Source of the DNA: Arachis hypogaea
Lineage: Eukaryota > Streptophyta > Magnoliopsida > Fabales > Fabaceae
NCBI RefSeq assembly: GCF_003086295.3
Contig: NW_027255456.1
Coordinates: 186,001-250,000, forward strand
Reading direction: 5' to 3'
DNA: 64,000 bases
The notes beneath the pieces were generated by a model. The model was not told where the DNA came from and ran no database searches. It was given only the letters and a program-made list of their open reading frames with translations. A program made the position numbers and the translations under genes. This document shows, in pieces, positions 12,309-24,420 of this stretch. Positions within the stretch are counted from its first letter, which is position 1; the number at the start of each line of letters is the position of its first letter.

Positions 12309-13818
12309 AGAAAACCCAAAAAACCCATAAAAAAATCCAGAAAATCTTAAAAAACCCAAAAAAATCCTAAAAATCCTTAAAAAAACTCTAAAAACTCTAG
12401 AAACCCTAAAAAATCCTAGAAAATCTTGAAAAACCCTAAAAACACTACAAAACCTTAAAAATCCAAAAAAAAAACGCTAGAATACCCCAAAAAATCTGAG
12501 AAAATCCTAAAAGACTTTAAAAAATCCTAAAAAACCATAAAAACGCAAAAAATCCAAAAACCCCAAGAAAATTTTAAAAAACCCTAAAAACCCTAAAAAA
12601 CCCTAGAAACCCTAAAAACCCTAAAAATCTTAGAAAACACTAAAAATCCATAAAATACCGTAAAAACCCTAGAAAATCCTAAAAACCCTACAAAATTTTA
12701 GAAAACCCTAAAAAATCCGAAAATCCCTAAAAAACCTAAAAAATCCTAGAAAACCTAAAACACCCTAGAAACTCTAAAAAATCCAAAAAACCCCTAAAAA
12801 CCCTAAAAACCCTAGGAAATCGAAGAAAACCCTAAAAACTCTAAAAACCCTAGGAAATCAAAGAAAACCCTAAAAACCCGTAAAAACCCTAAAAATCCTT
12901 AAAAAACCCAAAAACTCTAAAAATCCTAGAAAATATCTAAAAAACCTTTAATAATCCTAAAAACCCTAAAAAATCCTAGAAAACCATAAAAAATCCTAAA
13001 AACCGAAAAAACCCTAAAAAACTCTAGAAAACCTTAAAAATCCTAAAAATCATAGAAAATTCTAAATAACCCTAAAATCCCTAGAGAATGCTAAAAAATC
13101 TTAAATACCTTAAAAAATGCTAGAAAACCCTAAAAACCCTAGGAAATCCAAAAAACTCCTAAAAATCCTAGAAAATCCTAAAAAATACTAAAAACACAAG
13201 AAAACCCTAAAAAATCCCAAAAAACTTTAAAAACCCTAAAAATCTTAGAAAACCCTAAAAAGTCTAGAAAACCCTAAAAAACCTTAAAAACCCTAAAAAC
13301 CATACAAAACCCTAAAAAATTCTAAAAACCCGAAAAAACCCTAGAAAACCCTAAAAAATCGGAAAAAAAAATACTAAAAACACCTAAAAAACCGTAAAAA
13401 ATCCCAAAAACGCAAAACCACTAGAAATCCCTAAAAAATCCAAAAAACCCTAGAAAACCCTAAAAAAACCTAGAAATCCCAAAAATCCCTAAAAGCGCTA
13501 GAAAACCTTAGAAAACCCTAGAAAAGACTAGAAAACCCTAAAAAAAACCCTAAAAAGCCTAGAAAATCCTAAAACACCCTAAAAACCTTAGAAAACCCTA
13601 AAAATCCCTAAAATACCATAAAAACCCTAGAAAACCTTAAAAACCCCTAATAACCCTAGAAAACAATAAAAAATCCTAAAACCTAAAAAACCCTAAAAAC
13701 CTTACAAAACCCTTGAAATGCCTAAAAAACCAAAAAGAATCCTAAAACCCTAAAATCTCTAAAAAACCAAAAAAAATCCTAAAGACCCTAAAATCTCTAA
13801 AAAAAACCTAAAAAACTT
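12309..13818 (+). repeat. Telomere-like array, C block 4
   Basis: It holds a 38-bp tandem duplication at 12803-12880 (ctaaaaaccctaggaaatc twice) and a diverged Q-like stretch near 13568-13640. It ends at a perfect 16-bp palindrome (AAAACTTTAAAGTTTT, 13812-13827) instead of either common turn. Confidence 0.9.
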
Positions 13819-16800
13819 TAAAGTTTTCTGGGGTTTTTACGGTATTTTAGGGATTTCTTGGGTTTTCTATGTTATTTAGCGTGTTTTAGGGTTTTCTAGT
13901 GTTTTTAGAAATTTTTAGGATTTTCTGGGATTTTTCGGGTTTTTTTAAGATTTGCAAGGGTTTTTAGGGTTTTCTAGGGTTTCTAAAGTTTCTAGGGTTT
14001 TTTAGGATTTTCTAGAGTTTTTAGGGTTTTCGAGGGTTTTGTAGTTTTTTCTAGACTTTTTAGGATTTTCTAGGGTTTTTAGGGTTATCTAGACTTTTTA
14101 GGGTTTTTAGGGTTATCTAGACTTTTTAGGGTTTTTTAAGGTTTTTAGAGTTTTTAAAGTTTTATGGGATTTTTTAGGGTTTTCTAGGATTTTAGAATTT
14201 TTTAGGAGTTTTTTGGGTTTTCTAGGGTTTTCTATAGTTTTTTGGGTTATTAGTATTTTTTATGGTTTTTTAAGGTTTAGATATTTTCTATGGTTTTTTA
14301 GGGTTTTTAGGATTCCCTAGGATTTTTAGGGTTTTCTAGGGTTTTTAGGGTTTTTAAGGATTTTTAGGATTTTTTAGGGTTTTTGGTGTTTTCTAGGGTG
14401 TTTAAGGGTTTTCTAGGGTTTTTTTAGGGTTTTTTTAGAGATTTTAGGGTTTTTAGGATTTTTTTGTTTTTTTAGGGTTTTCTAGGGTTTTGTAGGTTTT
14501 TAGGGTTTTCTTGGGTTTTTAGGGTTTTTTTAGGATTTTCTAGCGTTTTTAGGGGTTTTTAATGTTTTCTAGGGTTTTTACGGTATTTTAGAGATTTTTA
14601 GTGTTTTCTAAGGTTTTTAGGGTGTTTTGGGATTTTCTAAGATTTTCTAGGGTTTTAAGGATTTTTTAGGATTTTCTATCCTTTTTAGGATTTTTTAGGG
14701 TTTTTATGCTTTTTAGGGATTTTTTGGGTTTTCTAGGATTTTCTAGGGTTTTTGGGTTTTCTATTGCTTTTTAGGATTTTGTAGGGTTTTTAAGGATTTT
14801 AGGATTTTCTAGAATTTTTAAAGATTTTTAAAGTTTTCTGGGGTTTTTATGGTATTTTAGGGATTTTTTTGGGTTTTTTATGTTATTTAGGGTGTTTTAG
14901 GGTTTTCTAGTGTTTTTAGGGATTTTTTAAGGTTTTATAGGATTTTTCGGGTTTTTTAAGATTTTGCAAGGTTTTTTAGGGTTTTCTAGGATTTCTTACC
15001 GTTTTTAGGGTTTTTAGGGTTTTCTAGGGTTTTTAGGGTTTTTGAAAATTTTAGGATTTGCTAGGGTTTTTTAGGGTTATAAGGGTTTTCGAGTGTTTTT
15101 AGGGTTTTTAGGGTTTTGGGGATTTTTAGGTTTTTCTAGGGTTTTTTAAGGTTTCCATTGTTTTTAAGAGTTTTCTAGGGGTTTTAGGGTTTTCGAGGGT
15201 TTTTTTGTTTTTTAGGGTTTTTGGGGTTTTTAAGGGTTTTCTAAGGTTTTTAGGGGTTTTTAGGATTTTTTTAGAGTTTTCTAGGGTTTTTAGGGTTTTT
15301 TGTTTTTTAGGGTTTTTAGGATTTTTAGGATTTTCTAGAGTTTTTAGGATTTTTTAGAATTTTCTAGGGTTTTTATGGTTTTTTAGGGTTTTCTAGACTT
15401 TTTAGGAATTTTAAAGTTTTTTTACGGTTTTCTAGGGTTTTTAGGATTTTTAGGAGTTTTTTGGGTTTTCTATAGTTTTTTGGGTTTTTAAGATTTTTTA
15501 TGGTTTTCTAGGGTTTTTTAGGATTTTCAGGTTTTTTAAGACATTTTGGATATTTTCTAGGGTTTTTAGGATTTTTCGGTTTTTAGGGGTTTTTAGGGTC
15601 TTTACGGTTTTTTAGGGTTTTCTAGGATTTCCTAGGGTTTTTAGGATTTTCTAGGGTCTTTTAGGGTTTTTAGGGATTTTTAGGATTTTTTAGGGTTTTT
15701 TAGAGTCTTCTAGGTTGTTCAAGGTTTTCTAGGGTTTTTTAGGGGTGTTTAGAGATTTTAGGGTTTTTTAGGATTTTTTTTGTTTTTTAGGGTTTTAAGA
15801 GTTTTTTAGAGTTTTCTAACGTTTTTAGGGGGTTTTAAGGTTTTCTAGGGTTTTTTACAGTATTTTAAAGATTTTTAGTGTTTTCTAAGGTTTTTAGGAT
15901 TTTCTAAGGTTTTCTAAGGTTTTTAGGGATTTTTGGATTTTCTAGGTTTTTTAGGATTTTCTAGGGTTTTTTAGGGTTTTTAGGGTTTTTTAGAATTTGC
16001 TTGGGGTTTTTGCGTTTTCTAGGATTTTCTATAGTTTTTTGGGTTTTTAAGATTTTTTATAGTTTTCTAGGGTTTTTAGGATTTTCAGGTTTTTTAAGGT
16101 TTTTTTAGATATTTTCTAGGATTTTTAGGGTTTTTGGGTCTTTAGGGGTTTTTAGGGTCTTTACGGTTTTTTAGGGTTTTCTAGGATTTCTTAGGGTTTT
16201 TTAGGGATTTTTAGGATTTTTTAGGGTTTTTTAGAGTTTTCTAGGGTGTTCAAGGGTTTTTTAGGATTTTTTTTAGAGATTTTAGGATTTTTTCGGATTT
16301 TTTGTTTTTTAGGGTTTTTAGAGTTTTTAGGGTTTTCTAGCGTTTTTAAGGTTTTCTAGGGTTTTTTACAGTATTTTAAAGATTTTTAGTGTTTTCTAAG
16401 GTTTTTAGGATTTTCTAAGGTTTTCTAGGGTTTTTAGGGATTTTGGGATTTTCTAGGTTTTTTAGGGTTTTCTAGGGTTTTTTAGAATTTGCTTGGGGTT
16501 TTTGGGTTTTTTTGCGTTTTCTATGGTTTTTAGGGTTTTTAATGATTTTTTAAAGTTTTTAGGGTTTTCTCGGATTTTTTAGGGTTTTCTAAAGTTTTTA
16601 AAGTTTTCTCTAGTTTTCTAGGATCATGCAGATTTTTTAGGGTTTTATAGGATTTTTAGTATCTTTTACTGTTTCCAAGTGTTTTCATGGGTTTTTTGGG
16701 TTTTCAGCGTTTTTTAGGTTTTTCTAGAGATTTTATGGTTCTTATGGTTTTTTAGGGTTTTTGTGGTTTTTTAGATTTTTCTAAGGTTTTTTTAGGGTTT

Positions 16801-18416
16801 TCTAGGGTTTTTTAGGGTTATTAGGGTTTTTTTTGGGCGAGGGGTTCTAGGGTTTTTAGGGTTTTTTAGGATTGTCTAGGGTTTTTTAGCATTTTCTAAG
16901 GATTTTACGATTTTTGGGTTTTCTAAGGTATTTAGAGTTTTTTAAGGTTTTCTAGGGGTTTTAGAGTTTTCTATGATTTTTAGGGATTTTTTGGGTTTTC
17001 TTGGGTTTTATAGGGTTTTTTTGGTTTTCTAGGCTTTTAGGGGGTTTTTAGGAATTTCTTGGTTTTTTAGGTTTTCTAGGGTTTTTAGGGGGTTTTTTGA
17101 GTTTTTAGGGGTTTTTTGGGTTTTCTAGGCTTTCTTACTGTTTTTAGGGTTTTCTAGGGTTTTTAGGGTTTATTAGGGTTTTCTCAGATTTTTACTGTTT
17201 TTTAGGCTTTTTGGAAATTTTTAGGATTTTCTAGCGAATTTAGGATTTTTTAGAGTTTTCTAGGGTTTTTAGAATTTTTTAGGATTCTCTAGGTTTTTTA
17301 GGGTGTTTTAGGTTTTCTAGGGTTTTTTAGGGCTCTTAGTGTTTTTTATGATTTTTTTGGTATTTTTAGGATTTTGTAGGTTTTTTTTTTTACAATTTTT
17401 AGGGTTTTCTACGGCTTTTAGGATTTTCTAGACTTTTTTAGGATTTTTTAAGGTTTTCTTGAGGTTTTTTAGGATTTTCTTTGGTTTTTAGGATCTTCTA
17501 GGGTTTCTAGGATTTTTAGGATTTTTTAGGATTTTTAGGGTTTTTTAGAATTTTGTAGGGTTTTTAGGATTTTCTAAGGTTTTTTAGGTTTTACTAAAGT
17601 TTTTAGGGTTTTTTAGGGTTTTCTTGAGTTTTCTACGGTTTTTAAGGTTTTCTAGGATTTTCTAAGGTTTTTAGGGTTCTTAGGAGTTTTTTGGGTTTTT
17701 AGGGTTTTTTAGGGTTTTCTTGGGTTTTCTACGATTTTTAAGGTTTTCTAGGATTTTCTAGAGTTTTTAGGGTTCTTAGGAGTTTTTTGAGTTTTTAGGG
17801 TTTTTTAGGATTTTTACTGTTTTTTAGGGTTTTCTATGATTTTCTAGGTTTTCTGGGGTTTTTATGGTTTTCTAGGGTTTTTTAGAATTTCCTAGGGTTT
17901 TAAGGATTTTTTTATGGTTTTCTAGTGTTTTTAGGGTTTTTTAGAGTTTTCTAGGGATTTTAAGGTTTTTCAGGGTTTTTAGGGATTTTTAGGATTTTTT
18001 AGAGTTTTCTAAGGTTTTTAAGGTTTTTAGGATTCTTTTAGGATTTTTATGGTTTTTTTAGGGATTTTTAGATTTTCTCAGATTTCTATGGTTTTTTAGG
18101 GTTTTGTAGGGTTTTTTGGGTTTTTAAGGTTTTTGAGGGGTTTCTAGGGTTTTTATAGTTTTTTAGGATTTTTTAGAGTTTTTCGGGATTTTTGGGTTTT
18201 CTAAGATTTTTATGGTTTTTAGGTTTTTTTCAGGGTTTTCTATGGCTTTTTATGGATTTTTAGGGTTCTTATGGTTTTTAGGATTTTTACTGTTTTTTAG
18301 TGTTTTCTATGTTTTTTTTAGTGTTTTTTAGCGTTATCTTGGGTGTTTTAAAGTTCTCTAGGGTTTTTTAGGATTCTCAAAAGTTTTAAGGTTTTTTTTA
18401 AGGTTTTTAAGGTTTT
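13819..18416 (-). repeat. Telomere-like array, G block 4 (long)
   Basis: This is the longest G-rich run. Complement-of-Q copies lie near 13836-13905 and 14845-14905, about 1.0 kb apart. There is a 28-bp tandem repeat at 14081-14136 and a ~0.5-kb duplication (about 15460-15980 and 16020-16470, sharing acagtattttaaagattttt). It ends with a variant turn, ggttttagaaaaccc. Confidence 0.9.
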
Positions 18417-19160
18417 AGAAAACCCAAAAAACCCCTAAAAATCCTAAAATACTCTAAAAACCCTAGAAAACTCTAAGAAATCCTAGAAAACCTTATAAAA
18501 CTCTAAAAACACTACAAAATCCTAAAAAACCTTAAAAACCCGAAAAAACTCTAGAAAATCCTAAAAAATCCGAGAAAACCCTAAAAAAGACTTTAAAAAA
18601 TCCTAAAAAATTCCTAAAAAGCCTAAAAAACCCTAGAAAACACTCAGAAAACCTAGAAAATCCAAAAATCCGTAAAAATCTTAGAAAACCTTAGAAAATC
18701 CTAAAACACCCTAAAAACCTTAGAAAACACTAAAAAACCCTAAAATACCGTAGAAACCCTAGAAAACCTTAAAAATTCCTAAAAAACTAAACCCTAGAAA
18801 ATCCTAAAAACTCTAGAAAATCGAAAAAAATTCTAAAAACCCTAGAAAACCCTAGAAATCCTAGAAAATTCTAGAAAATCCTAAAATACCATAAAAACCC
18901 TAGAAAACTCTAAAAAATCCTAGAAAACAATAAAAACCCTAGAATAAACCATAGAGAAGCCTAAAATCCCTAGAAGATCCTAAAAAACCCTAAAAACTCT
19001 GAAAAACCCTAGAAATCCTAGAAAACCCTAGAAAACGGTAAAAACCCTGAAAACTCTAAAAAATCCTAGAAAACCCTAAAAACTCTTGAAAACCATAAAG
19101 ACCCTAAAAAGTCCTTGAAAACCCTAAAAACCCTAAAATCCATAGAAAATCCTAGAAAAT
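18417..19160 (+). repeat. Telomere-like array, C block 5, with marker S
   Basis: Marker S (gaataaaccatagagaagcc) is at about 18951. The block ends with ccatagaaaatcctagaaaa-tttta, the exact reverse complement of the start of G blocks at 3.6, 34.9, 36.3 and 39.4 kb. This is direct evidence that C and G arms are one monomer in two orientations. Confidence 0.9.
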
Positions 19161-19990
19161 TTTAGGTTTTTTAGGTTTTCTTGGGTTTTTAGAGTTTTTT
19201 AGGGTTTTTAGGGTATTCTAGGGCCTTTTAGGGTTTTTACGATTTTATAGAGTTTTTAAAGGTTTCTCTGGTTTTCTAGGATTTTAGGGTTAGGGTTTTA
19301 TAGGATTTTTAGTATCTTCTAGGGTTTTCTAGAGTTTTCATGGGTTTTTTGGGTTTTTAGCGTTTTTTAGGGGTTTCTAGGGTTTTTTATGGTTCTTATG
19401 ATGTTTTAGGGTTTTCTAGAGTTTTTGGGGTTTTTATGGTTTTCTAGGATTTTTTATGGTTTTCTAGGGTTTTTAGAATTTTCTAGAATTTTTTACGGTT
19501 TTCTAGGATTTTTTAGTTTGTTAGGATTTTTTAGGATTCTCTAGGGTATTTACGGATTTTTTGGATTCTCTAGGATTTTTTGGGGTCCTTTATGATTTTC
19601 TAGAGTTTTTTTAGGGTGTTCAAGGTTTTTTCGGATTGTCTAGGGTTTTTTTTCGGTTTTTTTGGTTTTTTAGGGGTCTTTTGTGTTTTTTAGGATTTTT
19701 AGATTTTTTATGGTTATTCGGGTTTTCTAGGGTTTTTGGATTTTTTTGGGTTTTCTAGGGCTTTTTAGGATTTTCTAGGGTTTTTAGAGTTTTCTAGGAT
19801 TTTTAGGGTTTTTACAGTATGTTAGGGATCTCTAGGGTTTTCTATGTTGTTTAGGGTGTTTTAGGGTTTTCTAGGGTTTTTAGGATTTTTTAGGATTTTT
19901 AGGGTTTTTTTAGGTTTTTTAGGATTTTTCGGGTTTTTTAAGATTTGCAAGGGTTTTTAGAGTTTTCTAGGGTTTTTAAGGTTTTCTAGG
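19161..19990 (-). repeat. Telomere-like array, G block 5, with complements of P and Q
   Basis: Complement of P is at about 19577-19640 and complement of Q at about 19806-19870. The order P then Q is the reverse of the C blocks, as expected for an inverted copy. A near-vertebrate-type word ttagggttagggtttt occurs by chance at about 19275. Confidence 0.9.
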
Positions 19991-20738
19991 CCTTAAAAAA
20001 TCCTAAAAACCATAGAAAACAATACGCTACAAAACCCTAAAAACTGTAAAAAAATCCTAGAAAGCCATAAAAACTGAAAAAAATCCTAAAAAAATTCTAA
20101 AAACACCAAAAAACTGTTAAAAAACACTAAAAGCCCTAAAAAACCCTAAAAACCAAAAAATCCTAAAAAACAAAAAAAAAAGCCTAGAAAATCCTAAAAA
20201 CCCTAAAAACTCTAGAAAATCCTAAAAAAAATCCTAAAAACCCTAGAAAACTCTAAAAAACCCTAAAAACGCTAGAAAACCCTAAAAAAATCCTATAAAG
20301 CCTAAAAACCCTGAAAAATCCTAAAAACCCTAAAAAACCCTAAAAAATGCTAAAAGCTCTAAAAAATCCTAAAAAACGTAAAAAAACATAGAAAACCCAA
20401 AAAACTCCTAAAAAGCCCTAGAAAACCCTAGAAACCATCGAAAATCCTAGAAAATCCTAGAAAACCCTAAAATCCTAGAAAATAATAAAAACCCTAGAAT
20501 AAACCATAGAGAAGCCTGAAAACCCTAGAAGACCCTAAAAAAAACTAAAAACTCTGAAAAATCCTAGAAATCCTAGAAAACCCAAAAAATACTTAAAAAC
20601 GCTAGAAAACGGTAAAAACCCTAATAGCTCTACAAAATCCTAGAAAACCCTAACAACTCTAGAAAACCATAAAGACCCTAAAAAGCCCTTGAAAACCCTA
20701 AAAACCCTAAAATCCATAGAAAATCCTAGAAAATTTTA
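19991..20738 (+). repeat. Telomere-like array, C block 6, with marker S
   Basis: Marker S lies near 20510. The right half (20400-20735) is nearly the same as 18850-19160 and 23460-23745, so these are three copies of one unit ~1.6-3.1 kb apart. Confidence 0.9.
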
Positions 20739-22664
20739 AATTTTTTAGGGTTTCTTAAGTTTTTAGGGTTTTTAGGGTTTTCTAGGGCCTTTTAGGGTTT
20801 CTACGGTTTTCTAGAGTTTTTAAAGTTTTCTTTGGTTTTCTAGGAATTTAGGGTTTTTTCGGGTTTTATAGGATTTTTAGTATCTTTTAGGGTTTCCTCG
20901 GGTTTTCATGGGTTTTTTATGATATTTTAGGATTTTTTATGGTTCTTATGGTATTTTAGGGTTTTCTAGAGTTTTGGGGTTTTTATGGTTTTCAAGGATT
21001 TTTATGGTTTTTTAGGATTTTAAGGGTTTTCTAGGATTTTTTTACGGTTTTCTAGGGTTTTTAGGATTTTCTATGGTTTTTTAGTTTTTTTTAGGGTTTT
21101 TTAGGATTCTCTAGGGTTTTTAGTGATTTTTGGGTTTTCTAGGATTTTTTGGGGTCCTTTATGGTTTTCTAGGGTTTTTTAGGGTGTTCAAGGTTTTTTC
21201 GGATTTTCTAGAGATTTTTTGGTTTTTTAGGGTTTTCTATTCTTTTTTAGGGTTTTTGAGGGGTTTCTATTCCATTTTAGGGTTTCTCAGGGCTTTTATG
21301 TTTTTTAGGGGTTTTTTGGGTTTTCTAGGATTTTTATGGTTTTTAGGATTTTCTAGGATTTTTGGGTTTTTTTGGGGTTTTCTAGAGTTTTTTAGGATTT
21401 TCTAAGGTTTTTTAAGGTTTTCTAGGATTTTTAGGGGTTTTTAAAGTTTTGTAGGGTTTTTACGGTATTTTAAGGATTTTTAGGGTTTTCTTTGTTATTT
21501 AGTGTGTTTTAGGATTTTTTTAGGGTTTTTAGGGTTTTTAAGAACTTTTTAGGGTTTTTAGAGTTTTCTAGGATTTTTAAGGTTTTCTAGTGTTTTTAGG
21601 GTTTTCTAAGGTTTCTTGGGTTTTTTAGGATTTTCTAGGGTTTTCAGGGTTTTCGAGGGTTTTTGAGTTTTTAGGATTTGTGGGGGGGGGGGGGGGGGGT
21701 TTAGGTTTTTCTAAGGTTTTTTTGGGTTTTCTAAGGTTTAGGGGTTTTTAGGGTTTTTTAGTGTTTTTAGAATTTTTTGGGTTTTCTAGGGATTTTAGGG
21801 CTTTTAGGATTTTTTAGGCATTTCTAGATTTTTATGGTTTTTAGGGTTTTCTAGACTTTTTAGGGTTTCCTAAGGTTTTTAGGGTTTTTAAAGTTTTCTG
21901 GGGTTTTTAGGGTTTTCTAGGATTTTTAGGGGTTTCTAGCATTTTTTATGGTATTTAAGGTTTTTTAGGATTCTCTAGGGATTTTAGGGTTTTTTAGAAT
22001 TTCCTATGGCTTTTAGGGTTTTTAAGGTTTTCTAGGATTTTTTAAGGTTTTCTATGATTTTTTGGGTTATAGGATATTTTATGGTTTTCTAGGATTTTCT
22101 ATGGTTTTTTGGATTTTTTAGGCATTTTTAGAGTTTTTACAATTTTTCAGGATTTTCTAGAATTTCCTAGGGTTTTTAGGGGTTTTTAGGATTTTTAGGA
22201 GTTTTTAGAATTTTTCAGGGTTTTTTAGAGTTTTCTAGGGTGTTTTAGGATTTTCTAGGGTTTTTTAGGGTTGTTTAGAGATTTTATGGTTTTTAAGGAT
22301 TTTTTAGGGTTTTCTAGGGTTTTACGGTATTTTTGTGATTTTTAGTGTTTTCTAAGGTTTTTAGGGTGTTTTAGGATTTTCTAAGGTTTTTAGGAATTTT
22401 TGGATTTTCTAGGTTTTCTTAGGATTTTCTAGGGTTTTTTTTGGGTCTTTTAGGGTTTTTTCTGATTTTTAGGATTTTCTATGATTTTTTCAGGTTTTTA
22501 AGGTTTTTTAGGGTTTTGTAGTGTTTTTAGGTTTTTTAAGGTTTTCTATGATTTTTTAGGATTTTCCAGGGTTTTTAGAGTTTTTTAGGATTTTTAGGGT
22601 TTTCTAGGATTATTAGAGTTTTTTAGGATTTTTTGCGGTTTTTAGGGGTTTTTTGGGTTTTCTA
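20739..22664 (-). repeat. Telomere-like array, G block 6, with complements of P and Q
   Basis: Complement of P is at about 21142-21205 and of Q at about 21467-21510. An 18-base G run interrupts it at 21682-21699. A phenylalanine/glycine-rich plus frame at 21130-21405 is a repeat shadow. It ends in a gttttctagaaccctaaa turn shared only with the one near 42310. Confidence 0.9.
21682..21699 (+). repeat. Homopolymer G18
   Basis: Eighteen uninterrupted G on +. Paralogous positions in other G blocks have only a 4-5 base G run (e.g. ttagggatttgggggttttt near 41697), so the run is an expansion or a sequencing/assembly artefact. Confidence 0.9.
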
Positions 22665-23749
22665 GAACCCTAAAAACCCTAAAAAACCTTAAAAACCGTG
22701 GAAATCCTAAAAAACCCTAGAGAACCTTAAATCAACCTAAAAATCATAGAAAACCCTAAAAAACCCTCAAAAACCTTAAAAAAAAACCATAAAAACCCAT
22801 AAAAACCCTAAAACTCCCAAAAAAAACTAGAAAATACTAGAAAACCCTAAAAAATAGTAAAAAATCCTAAAAAATCCTAAAAACTCAAAAAACTCCTAAA
22901 AACCCTAGAAAACCCTAAAAAATCGTAGATAATCCTAGAAAATCCCAAAAATTCTAAAATTCTAGAAAACCATAAAAAAACCCTAAAAACCAGAGAAAAC
23001 CCAAAAAATCCCTAAAAATCTTAGAAAAAGCTAAAAAATCCTAAAAATCCTAGAAAACCTAAAAACCAAAGAAAATTCTAAGAAACATCTAGAAAACCTT
23101 AAAAAATCCTAAAAACCATGGAAAATCCTAAAATACCCTTCAAAACCCTAAAAACCATAAAAAAAATCCTAAAAATCCTAAAAACTGTAGAAAATCCTAA
23201 AAAAATCCTAAAAACACCAAAAAACAATAAAAGCACTAAAAGCCCTAAAAAACCCTAGAAAACCAAAAAATCCTAAAAAAAAGCCTAGAAGATCCTAAAA
23301 AACCCTAAAAACCCTAGAAAATCCTAAAAAAATCCTAAAAAGCCTAAAAACCCTAAAAACCTTAAAAACGCTAAAAGATCTAAAAAAAAACCCTAAAAAA
23401 CGTAAAAAAACATAGAAAACCTAAAAAACCCCTAAAAATCCTAAAAACTCCTAAAAAGCCCTAGAAAACCCTAGAAACCCTCAAAAATTCTAGAAAACCT
23501 TAAAATATCATAAAAACCCTAGAAAACCCTAAAAATCCTAGAAAACAATAGAAACCCTAGAATAAACCATAGGGAAGCCTAAAAACTCTAGAATACCCTA
23601 AAAAACCCTAAAAACTCTGAAAAACACTAGAGATCCTAAAAAATCCAAAAAATTACTAAAAATCCTAGAAAACGGTCAAAACCCTAATAGCTCTGCAAAA
23701 CCCTAGAAAGCCCTAACAATTCTAGAAAACCTTAAAGACCCAAAAAAAG
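22665..23749 (+). repeat. Telomere-like array, C block 7, cut by the retroelement complex
   Basis: Marker S variant is near 23571. The last bases, aaagacccaaaaaaag, align with aaagactctaaaaaag at about 43178-43193. In that paralogue the C block runs on ~25 bp and turns into a G block; here it is cut by an LTR. Confidence 0.9.
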
Positions 23750-24410
23750 TGATGTACCCCATTTATAGGGTTTATCTTATATTGATTTTTGGGGATTTTA
23801 TCACCTTTTACCCACATTTATTCAATGAAATAGCATGATTTTGTATATTCTCCTTTAATTGGGCTTAAGAGTGAAAATATGCTTTTTAGGTCTTAAGATA
23901 GATAAATTTAATTCACCTTGATTCCACTAGATGCCTTGATATGTTTGTTAAGTGATTTCAGATTTAGGAGGCAAAGATTGGATAAAGGAAATAAAGGAAA
24001 AGCATGTAAAAATGGAGAACTCATGAAGAAATGAAGGAATCGCAAAAGCTGTCAAGCCGACCTCTTTGCACTTAATCGGCCATAGCTTGAGCTACAGAGG
24101 TCCAAATGATGCGGTTCCAGTTGGGTTGAAAAGCTAACATCTGGGGCTTTGAAATGATATAAGATTTGCCATAGTTTTTACACGTATGGTGACGCGCACG
24201 CGCACTGTACGCGCATGCGCCGTTGCTGCCACCTGGTTCACTTAAAGTAAAACGTGGCCAAAGAGTGAAGGGGGAATCAAGATACTTCACAACATTTACA
24301 AGTTAGTTACCAATTAGTTTTAGTTTAGCTTTTAGATAGTTTCTAGAGAGAGAAGCTCTCTCTTCTCTCTAGAATTAGGATTAGGATTAGGCTTAGTTCT
24401 TAGATCTAGG
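23750..24410 (+). mobile_element. Truncated LTR of a first Ty3/gypsy-type retrotransposon
   Basis: A sharp change from array to ordinary DNA occurs at TGATGTACCCC, a standard TG start for an LTR. The sequence (tcaagccgacctctttgc, cataGcttgagctacagag, a CpG-rich stretch at 24190-24223, gagagagaagctctctc) resembles LTRs I remember from Arachis; this is recall, not a search. It stops after tagatctagg, where the next element's edge begins, so the rest of the LTR and the whole body are missing. It codes for nothing; a 72-residue minus frame over it is not a gene. The alternative is a fragment of a non-LTR repeat, which the TG start argues against. Confidence 0.7.
24190..24223 (+). other. Alternating purine-pyrimidine CpG-rich stretch in LTR fragment
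   Basis: gacgcgcacgcgcac, a short spacer, then the perfect palindrome gcgcatgcgc (24211-24220). This is the most GC-rich place in the window, and its alternating pattern can favour Z-DNA and dense CpG methylation. The function is unknown. Confidence 0.7.
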
Positions 24411-24420
24411 TTTGGTGTTG
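24411..24420 (+). other. Copy of the pre-LTR tract upstream of the 5' LTR
   Basis: tttggtgttg directly abuts the 5' LTR. The same ten bases (eleven with the preceding g) directly abut the 3' LTR at 30470-30480, where they belong to the element's own internal end. A normal insertion would show unrelated target DNA here. Confidence 0.75.

Noticed and set aside
626..23749. Functional telomere at a chromosome end
   Set aside because: Exact TTTAGGG repeats are almost absent, orientation alternates, and other DNA lies on both sides. This is interstitial, degenerate sequence.
24371..24392. ttaggattaggattagg as an interstitial telomere repeat
   Set aside because: It is part of the LTR sequence and the unit (ATTAGG) is not the plant telomere repeat; too short to mean anything.
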